In this document: piece by piece, positions 57,143 through 64,000 of the stretch
How positions within the stretch are numbered: the stretch's first letter is position 1
Layout of the letters: the number at the start of each line of letters is the position of its first letter
NCBI GenBank assembly: GCA_032690845.1
Contig: CM064433.1
Coordinates: 39,554,658 to 39,618,657 of the forward strand
Direction of reading: 5' to 3'
Origin: Eleusine coracana subsp. coracana
Taxonomy: Eukaryota > Streptophyta > Magnoliopsida > Poales > Poaceae
Length of the DNA stretch: 64,000 nt
Notes under the pieces: generated by a model
Seen by the model: the letters and a program-made list of their open reading frames with translations, nothing else
Told to the model about the DNA's origin: nothing
The model's database searches: none
Position numbers and translations under genes: made by a program

Positions 57143-58531
57143 ATGTCCAATTTCTGTGCAGGTCGCCCCAGCCGACCTGCCCTGTCTTGGGTTTTGCCGA
57201 GTTGTCTCGTGCCGCAACGGAGACCTCCTCTCCCATCGTGGATCGTTCTGGACCACCTGGTGCCTTTGAGACAGCTTCCAGGCTGGGTAAAGGAGGATTG
57301 GGCGGTTGTTGACTGCAGGAAAAGGATGGCCTACGGTTGTGGCACGCACGGCCTGAAGATCCTCGACGACCTCACCATCTACGTGCGCCTCGTCGAACCT
57401 GGCAATGTCACATCTGCCCTCTACATCCACATGGGTGACCTGGCTCATTTGGGCATCCAAGCAGAGTTCGGTACCCTCGACGGCCAAGATCTGACCGCGC
57501 TGATGGTATCTTCAGGACTGCAGGTAAGGAAGATTTGATGGTCCTCACCGTGACTTTCTACCTCCGGCGCCAGCAGAAGCTCTGCTACTACATCGTCTAC
57601 GATGCTTTGGACAGGTCGCTCGTAATGGTCCCTGGTCCACCAGAGTACAGTTCGTGCGAGGTCACGCCTCTCACGGTGCGCGATGGCACTGGCCATTACA
57701 AGCTGGTCATCATGGCGAAGGAGCAAGTGCCTCAGCTGCCGGAGGAAGAGTAGTGTCCCACCTTCAAACCGGTGCTCTACGTGTGGACACCGTCACCGCT
57801 CCCATCGGTTCCTTCCAGAGGGTCTGGCTTCCGAGTCAGAAGGCCAGTGGCGCGTGCATGGGATGCACTTCGATAAAGAGATTCGTGATGACTTCTTCGT
57901 GGAGGCCATGTTCAGTTCCCAAGGCAAGGTTTTCTTCGTCGATCTCGCAAAAGGACTCGTCCATGGCTACCTGCCGCTGCCCACCGCCGACAATGATTCC
58001 GACGTGGATTTCAGCGTCATCCCCTTGCCCGAAGAGGCCCGATGTGAAAGGTGGGCGTCAAACAATCTGGAAGAGATGGGGGATCTGAACCACAAACGAA
58101 CCATGAACTGCGTCCAGGGCTACATCAGATTGGTCTGCATCGACGACCAACACCCCAACATGAAGGTGACCGTGTGGACTCTTGACCTGCCTAGCAAGCA
58201 GTGGACGAAAGACAAAGAGTTCTTGGCAGGGACACTCTGGAATCAGGGGTTGTCGAAAACGGAACCCATGTGGCCTGTCTTGATGACAGATGGTACTCTC
58301 AGCCTCCTGCTGCCTAACCTGCGCCAGAAGAAGGAGGATTCCTTGGATGATTACATCTGCAACCTTGACTATCTTAGCTTGAAATTCAACTGGAGGGCTC
58401 GACTCAATGGCTACACTTACAGAGAGCCTGTCATCCTGCCTTCAGGTTTCTTCACCAGGCTCATTCGCCCAAGTGACGGGACGCCTATGGTAGACATCTT
58501 CATGGACAGGTGGACTGGCAAAAACAAGTGA
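57143..58531 (+). pseudogene. DUF1618-type protein pseudogene P2
   Basis: Successive frames give one continuous grass DUF1618-like protein. First block: PSWIVLDHLV, then TIYVRLVEPGNVTSALYIHMG (57143-57520). Second block: DLMVLTVTFYLRRQQKLCYY ... GHYKLVIMAKEQVPQ (57520-57750). Third block: GQWRVHGMHFDKEIRDDFFV ... VFFVDLAKGLVHGYLPL ... VTVWTLDLPSKQWTKDKEF (about 57815-58531, ending GKNK and TGA). The family has no known biochemical function. Damage: a frame change near 57515-57525 at ctgcaggtaagg, a stop at 57751-57753, and another frame change near 57810-57830. The first looks like a donor site (CAG/GTAAGG), so an intron cannot be fully excluded, but the stop and second shift argue for a pseudogene. 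Confidence 0.7.
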
Positions 58532-58970
58532 AGTCCTGCACCTGGTTAGGTTGTTACTCACCTTTTGTTTATGTATGACTAGTTAATTCGTGAAAAGGCT
58601 TCTCAGACATAACTTGCAATTTCACCATCTCAAGTTCTAATTCTTGTTGTTTGGCAGCGATTGATTGATGGAGTCAAGCAGAATAGGTTCGGGACAATTA
58701 ATTGCAGAACATCTTGAGGTGGACATGAGTCTCTTTTTGTCAGATTGTCATTTTGTTCGGGATCATGTTTAAGTGCTTTTATGGCCCCGTCAATTAGAAT
58801 CTCTTTACTTTTGATCTTGATGTGCTTGAGAAACAATAAGTCAGGTACTCAGCAACCGCATGCACAACGTCATGTCCATGGCCGCCGGTGCAAATATCAT
58901 CAACGGCGTGCCGCGTGTAGCTTGTGACTCATTCAGTTCTCTTCTTTAAATATCCTCGCACTCAACCCAA
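58532..58970. other. 3' flank of P2, no further gene
   Basis: Probably the 3' UTR and downstream DNA of the ancestral P2 gene. A possible polyadenylation context (aacaataagtca) occurs at 58830. No other feature is recognised. It ends with TSD CAA at 58968-58970. Confidence 0.4.
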
Positions 58971-60098
58971 TACTACGAGAAAATCAATCTTTGTCGTGTG
59001 CCTAAAACTTTGCCGTGTGTTTTGTTTCGGGCACACGACAAAGATGATGTTTGCCATGTGCTAAATTAAAACACACGGTAAAATCTTTACCGTGTGTAAA
59101 AAAAAATGACACACGGCAAAGGTCGGTGTTTGCCATGTGTTTTTCTAGGCACACGGCAAACACCATCTTTGCCGAGTGTTTTTTCTCTAACACTCGGCAA
59201 ATATAAATTTAAATTATATTTAAAACCATAAATTAATTCAAATCAAAAAATTTAAACTACAAAGTTATATAACTTTTGAAGACCTAGAACTTTTATGTTG
59301 ATTATTTATTCATTGCTCAATTTAATCCAAAATATTATTCATAAAATCTAAGTCTCATATAGTTTCATGAAACATTTGATGAGATATATAAGATTCGTGA
59401 ACAATGTTACTATTATTTTGTCAAATGAACAAGTGACCAAAACAAAAGTTGTAGATGTTAATAAGTTATACAAATTTGTAGTTTAATATTTTTTTTATTT
59501 GAATTAATTTAGTCAAATAAAAGCACTTTGAAAAATATATAAATAGATCTTTGCCGAGTGTATTATGTTTGGCACATGGCAAAATTTGTCTTTGCCGAGT
59601 GCATTGTATTTTGCACTCGGCAAACATGGGCTTTGTCGTGTGCCTGATATAAGACACATGGTAAAGAGGTAAAATATTAAAAGAGCAGACACAGGGTGTA
59701 GTCATAAATCAATGTAAGGTGCAGTGGTAGGGGGCTCTACGTGCGAAGGTGAGGTCTTGGTTTTGAATCTTTGTGGGCGCACATTATCACATAGCGCGCG
59801 AAAAAACATTGCGACTTGAGACGGGGACGGCCGGGCGGGGTTGCTGGCCACAAAATTTTTTTTTGCTATTTTTAGGTTTTTTATGATTTATATTTTACTG
59901 GCTTTGTCGTGTGTATTTTTGACACATGGCAAAACCTTTGCTATGTGCCCGATAGAAGGCACACGACAAAGCCGGCTTTGTCGACGGGATTTTTGCCGTA
60001 TGCAACCTATGGCAAAAACTTTGCCATGGGTATTTCCGATTTTACCGTGTGCATTGGGCACACGAATGCACACGACAAACCTCTTCTCTCCCGTAGTG
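58971..60098. mobile_element. Small CACTA element with TSD CAA
   Basis: Right terminus ctctcccgtagtg, read inward as CACTACGGGAGAG. Left terminus tACTACGAGAAAATC, in which the first C has become T. The 3-bp duplications CAA lie at 58968-58970 and 60099-60101. Both ends carry many TTTGCCGTGTG / CACACGGCAAA repeats in both orientations, the transposase-binding subterminal repeats of this superfamily. At 1128 bp it encodes no transposase. Confidence 0.85.
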
Positions 60099-60101
60099 CA
60101 A

Positions 60102-61489
60102 TAACCAACTAGCACAGACATGGTGTGATGGTAAGACCCCATCAGCAGTCCCAACATAGGATGTGATTTCCATCATGTCTTCCATGACTCGGCATAAATG
60201 GGTCAAAGGTGTACAAATGTACACCCAATATTTCTGCTAGAAAAGTCCAAAGTTTTATTTGTATAACATGTTGTATGTTAAAAATAGAATCTAAATTGAG
60301 TTAGAGCCTCAAAAATTGAATTGGACACAAAACTGAGGCGAACTAAATTAAAATCAACTTTAGCATCATCCTTAACGCCCGTGCTCACTTTGACGATTTG
60401 ATGGTACGCGTTGGTTATTCCTTACACCCAATATGAAAATCTTGTGTCCTCCACTGGTCCCAGGACGTTGAAAAAGTGAATTGCAGAGAAGGAAAGATTA
60501 TTTCGTTGAGGAATCCAGGGTGTGACAATGCTAAGTGGCCAAGTTCTGCACCACCACTTGCACAACAAACACCATACAAATGTTCAATAAAATGTCTGTC
60601 AGTCCATGTATTCATACCGTTCAGATGCTCGACCTGAGCTCAAAACTCCATTTGGTAATTCCAAATTTTCTTAGTTATTAATAGGAGAAAACCAAAGCAT
60701 TGATCGCTGATTCAAGAATGGCTATACAATTTAAACTAACCTAGACTTTTTCTTCCTTTTTTACCTCTTTTTATACTTTATAAATAATTACTCTTTTGTA
60801 AATAATATATATACAGCATGGGCCCCTACCTGACTTGTTGCTCAAAATAAACTATCCAAAATTTAAGGCATCTTAAAAATGTTGATTCTTTCCTTATATC
60901 ACTAGTGATGTGGGTTATGGCAATTCCATGTACACTTGACAAAAACATGTGTTGTCCAATGCAATATTTTTTCACTATCCAAATGATGCAGTACTAACTT
61001 TACATTCAAAGTCTGCAAGTATATTCAAACTAGAAGTAGCTAGATTAATTTTTGATTTTTTTAAGAATCATGTTCATCTTACATGTTAAGTGCCTTTTAG
61101 ATCAAACATAGTACATTTTATATGTTACAGGAAGTTTAGTAGAGTTAGCTGAAGTATAATCATTTCAATGATTATGAGCAAAGACAATCTACACAAAGGG
61201 TCTAATAGGCTCAACAACTACACACAACAATGCTACATAAAGGGTCTTTTACGTAACTAAACTCATTTGGATACCAATAAGATCACAAACAAAACTAATA
61301 CATTTAACTTGAGCCATCGAATTGTGTATATTCTTGGGGAGCATATTCTTTTCTGCAAAGTAAGTCGGAGCTCCAAGAAAAACCTTGAATTATTTTACTT
61401 TTCTGGATTGACAGTGAATTTGGTTTTTTGATGATGTTTCCATTTACCTAAGTCATCTTGGGGCTGGTCTTTAAAATGTGCACAGGACC
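60102..61489. other. AT-rich intergenic DNA
   Basis: No supported gene. A minus-strand frame at 60415-60615 gives a 66-residue peptide with no known motif. No paired terminal repeats were found. Confidence 0.45.
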
Positions 61490-62480
61490 TCAAAACATGG
61501 GGTTCCTAATCGATAAAATAAACATAATGTATTACATGTTATTACAACAACTAGATCAACTTTCTAGAGATAGCAACTTTTTGGAGCAACCAAATATTAG
61601 ACTCAGAAAGCAAATATCTAGATACATTCAATTGATTTTGCAAAACAAGAACAAGTAACTTTAGACGATCAAATACAAGACCACAAAATCTCTAGCCACA
61701 TTGCTACTGTTATCTAAAACTTTGATCAAGTTTAGCTTAAATTGGCTTTAATTAACTCTAGAAGACCACTTATTTTAGTACGGAGTTAATATTTATCTAC
61801 TATGTTACAATTATTGATGTTGAAAGCAATAGATTTTCTAGGCTGTCTTTTCTATAGTTCTGGTTTGATAGTACTATTAGAACATTGAACAAGATACCCA
61901 AAAATTAATGCAAGAGCCTAGTCTCTCTCAGAGGAGAACCAACTTAAAGACAATGGGGAGAGAAACAATAATCAAGAGATCAAAAGAAAAAAACATTTTG
62001 ATGAATGAATAAGATCCCCCTTTTCTTGCTCTCATTTGTCGTTTTTAGCCATGGGGAGGTGGCTTCTCCTTTGAACTTAAGATATTTTTATATGTTTACA
62101 AAAGAGAGGGGTTATGATGGTAAATTTCTTGTTTCAAGACCTATGATGTCCTGTACTCATGGGGCATGTGTCTATAGAGGATAACTGTTCAGTTCCCTAG
62201 GGTACTTGGCTGCCTAGGGGTTAATGCTGCCATCGCCAACAATACTCCCTCAGCTGCCAGTCTGAAGTTGTTCTTGAGGGGTTGTCTCTAACTCATTGGA
62301 TACAGAATATCTTGGCTCCATGCAATGCAATCTTCACCTTCCTAGCGTCCATAGCCAAGGGCAGAGTGGTAGAATGGTTGTTGACAGTTTCTCATCAGAA
62401 ACAAAAAGCATGAGGGACCTAATGGCTGTCATCGAAGACCACTCGACAATGATGTTGATGTTGTCCAGAGCCCTGCGATG
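61490..62480. repeat. Dispersed segment, copy D
   Basis: Full-length counterpart of copy A, with the same anchors in the same order (ggagcaaccaaa, tagatacattcaa, agccacattgctact, gatgaatgaat, ccccttttcttgc, gatattttta, tctgaagttgttcttgaggg, gctgtcatcgaagaccactc). It has no Helitron or CACTA insert, so it also supports the empty-site reading for copy B. Confidence 0.7.
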
Positions 62481-62723
62481 AGTGCTTAAGCCAGGGTCAA
62501 GTGGGTCAACTTCCTTAGCTGCCACGGTGATGCTCAACAAGAGATATATTCCAAAATCAGCGAAATGTACCATGAAGAATCCTCTTTAGTGTGTCGAGTC
62601 ATCTCTATGGTCATATAAGATATACATCAACTAGATGATGGAAGTCTTTCGTGACCATCATCCCTTTTTCTTGCCTCGATAACCCTTATCTTGGTCCTGG
62701 TGCATATATTTTTGACATCTGAA

Positions 62724-62755
62724 CTAGCAAGCTGACCCGTGCAATTCACATGGGT
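62724..62755 (-). mobile_element. Helitron 3' terminus (minus orientation), first
   Basis: A/CTAG at 62723-62727 (complement of CTAG/T), seven bases, then an imperfect hairpin at 62735-62755 (ACCCGTG caattCACATGGGT). This matches the known Helitron 3' layout. The 5' end was not located. Confidence 0.5.
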
Positions 62756-62874
62756 GGAATTGCTACTTTTCTTTAGTATGATGTGTATCTTATTAGATTC
62801 AATGCATGTATAGGGAAAATAATCACCCATATCTTACACAATAATAATGTTTCAAGTTCTTTTTTTTAATATAA

Positions 62875-62899
62875 CTAGTGAATGACACAGGCTCGTGTC
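62875..62899 (-). mobile_element. Helitron 3' terminus (minus orientation), second
   Basis: A/CTAG at 62874-62878, five bases, then a GACAC...GTGTC hairpin at 62884-62899 with a six-base loop. It lies only about 150 bp from the first terminus in the same orientation. The 5' end was not located. Confidence 0.5.
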
Positions 62900-63539
62900 C
62901 GTTCTCCCTACAGCCCCATTGATGCTTTCTTTCGAACCGCAGTTCTTTTAATCAAACATCCCTTGAAAAAAAAGCATTGAATATGCGTACATATCTATAT
63001 ATCTTTAGAAGAAGCAACCCACTAAGGGCCACAAACTCCTATTTCTCTCAACTCTCAGCGAGCCACATCATCACATAACTCTTCACCGTTAGATCACAAT
63101 GCTTATGTTTCATCTGACCGTTCATTATTGCATTCCTCCCTCTATATTTTCATCCAGACACGATGCTTCTCTTTTTTCTGGTGTAGAAACTGCAAGGGTG
63201 TAACTGATACATGCACTCATTGTAATTAGTGGGTGTATGACTGATGAGGTACTATTAAAGTGTTTTTTTAACATTACTTTTAAAAGCCCATGCATTTTCT
63301 GAACCTTCGCCTCCCTAATTAATTCTCATCAGCACCGACCAAGGTAGCCGAACAAGCATCACTTCAATTGCCCACCGCCGGTCTGACTTTCAACTTGAAA
63401 ACCAATATATAAACCACGTTAAAGTACACAACACCATCATCAAATCCCTTTAGCTTTTCATTTTCACATCTACGGAAGAGCCACTGTAGAGTAGCAAAGC
63501 ATATGCAAGGTGCGTCCACTGGTCGCTATCGGTGTGTGA
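62900..63539. other. Intergenic DNA, possibly Helitron body
   Basis: No gene or terminal repeat is visible. It could contain the 5' parts of the Helitrons ending at 62724 and 62875. Confidence 0.35.
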
Positions 63540-63968
63540 AACATCCACATATAGGGGGTTAGCAGAACCACCCCTTGTTGGTTCGGTTAGGGATGAACAC
63601 ACTGCAAACTATAAAATAATAGCAAAATAAGAGTGAATAAAACACACAGGGATTTTTACCTAGGTTCGGACCATCCGGAGGCTAATAGCCCTACGCCCTG
63701 CTTGTTTATATTATTTGTGTATTTTTGTGGTGTAGATTTGGATACAAAGGGAGCTCGTGTTCTTGAGCCATGGAGAGTCCAGAGGGGGAAGAAGAAGTCC
63801 CCTCCTGCCTACCCCGGGTGCTCCCTTTTATCAGCCAAAGGGGCATCCCACATCGGATAGAGGAGATTAATTGCGTACCGTTGGGTGGACCAGGCCCCCC
63901 TTTGCCTTTCGCAGGGCGCTGCTGCTACTGCTCCTGCCTTGGGCCTTGTACCCCCTGCGTGCCAGCCA
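63540..63968. mobile_element. Possible LTR fragment of an unclassified retrotransposon
   Basis: The phrases acctaggttcggaccatccg and aatagccctacgccctgctt resemble motifs common inside grass LTRs. There is no LTR end, PBS or coding sequence within the window, so the call is weak. The plus frame at 63633-63860 is not recognised. Confidence 0.3.
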
Positions 63969-63969
63969 A

Positions 63970-63998
63970 GGGAGAGAGAGAGAGAGAGAGAGAGAGAG
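63970..63998. repeat. (GA)n microsatellite at window end
   Basis: Uninterrupted GA dinucleotides reaching almost to the end of the window. The right boundary is cut or nearly cut by the window edge. Confidence 0.9.
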
Positions 63999-64000
63999 TG

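Noticed and set aside
62296..62573. Coding exon in copy D of the dispersed segment
   Set aside because: The plus and minus frames are both short, and the counterpart in copy A does not preserve either frame.

Overview
This is nuclear DNA of a grass (Poaceae), almost certainly heterochromatin-like intergenic space. Three things point there: very large-LTR Ty3/gypsy chromoviruses with a tRNA-iMet primer site and an extra ORF upstream of gag; CACTA, hAT and Helitron remnants; and a DUF1618-type gene fragment, a family expanded in grasses. The species cannot be fixed from the sequence. I see no intact host gene and no RNA gene.

Layout. 1-2075: decayed 3' end of a gypsy element (pol tail, PPT, truncated LTR). 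2076-12874: AT-rich intergenic DNA with a W-box cluster, a short copia-like LTR fragment, a diverged tandem repeat, a Helitron 3' terminus, a hAT MITE with 8-bp TSD, and two copies (A, B) of a dispersed segment; copy B carries a miniature CACTA. 12875-24130: a roughly 0.7-kb Helitron-like element split by a complete 10.5-kb non-autonomous gypsy element (13192-23729, minus strand, TSD ATTAG). 24131-27009: end of copy B, a small duplication, copy C of the segment, a LINE zinc-binding fragment, and the 5' part of a DUF1618-type pseudogene (P1). 27010-55108: a 28-kb nested retrotransposon complex. 55109-58531: the rest of P1 and a second DUF1618-type pseudogene (P2). 58971-60098: CACTA element with TSD CAA. 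60102-64000: copy D of the dispersed segment, two Helitron 3' termini, an LTR-like fragment and a GA microsatellite.

The 28-kb complex is the most striking object. An outer plus-strand element (LTR, leader, ORF0, gag-pol, LTR) is interrupted inside the integrase codons by a second element of the same family in the opposite orientation (36914-50455, perfect TSD CCTAC). The result is a near-palindrome of about 23.4 kb, with arms of about 10.7 kb and a spacer of 1.95 kb. Simple nesting does not explain it: the inner element's own pol is broken at the same base as the outer one and is joined to the same rearranged LTR pieces, in mirror image. This implies inverted-repeat recombination, template switching or gene conversion after insertion, unless it is an assembly artefact. 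Read-through from the outer 5' LTR would give a long hairpin RNA, comparable in principle to the Mu killer locus of maize.

The gypsy elements look like one lineage. The non-autonomous element has lost all but a decayed pol tail but keeps the PBS, leader and PPT of the autonomous family, including two consensus splice-donor sites. Matching acceptor-like sites sit directly before ORF0 and gag. This suggests that spliced RNAs drive ORF0 and gag expression and that the non-autonomous element depends on its autonomous relatives.
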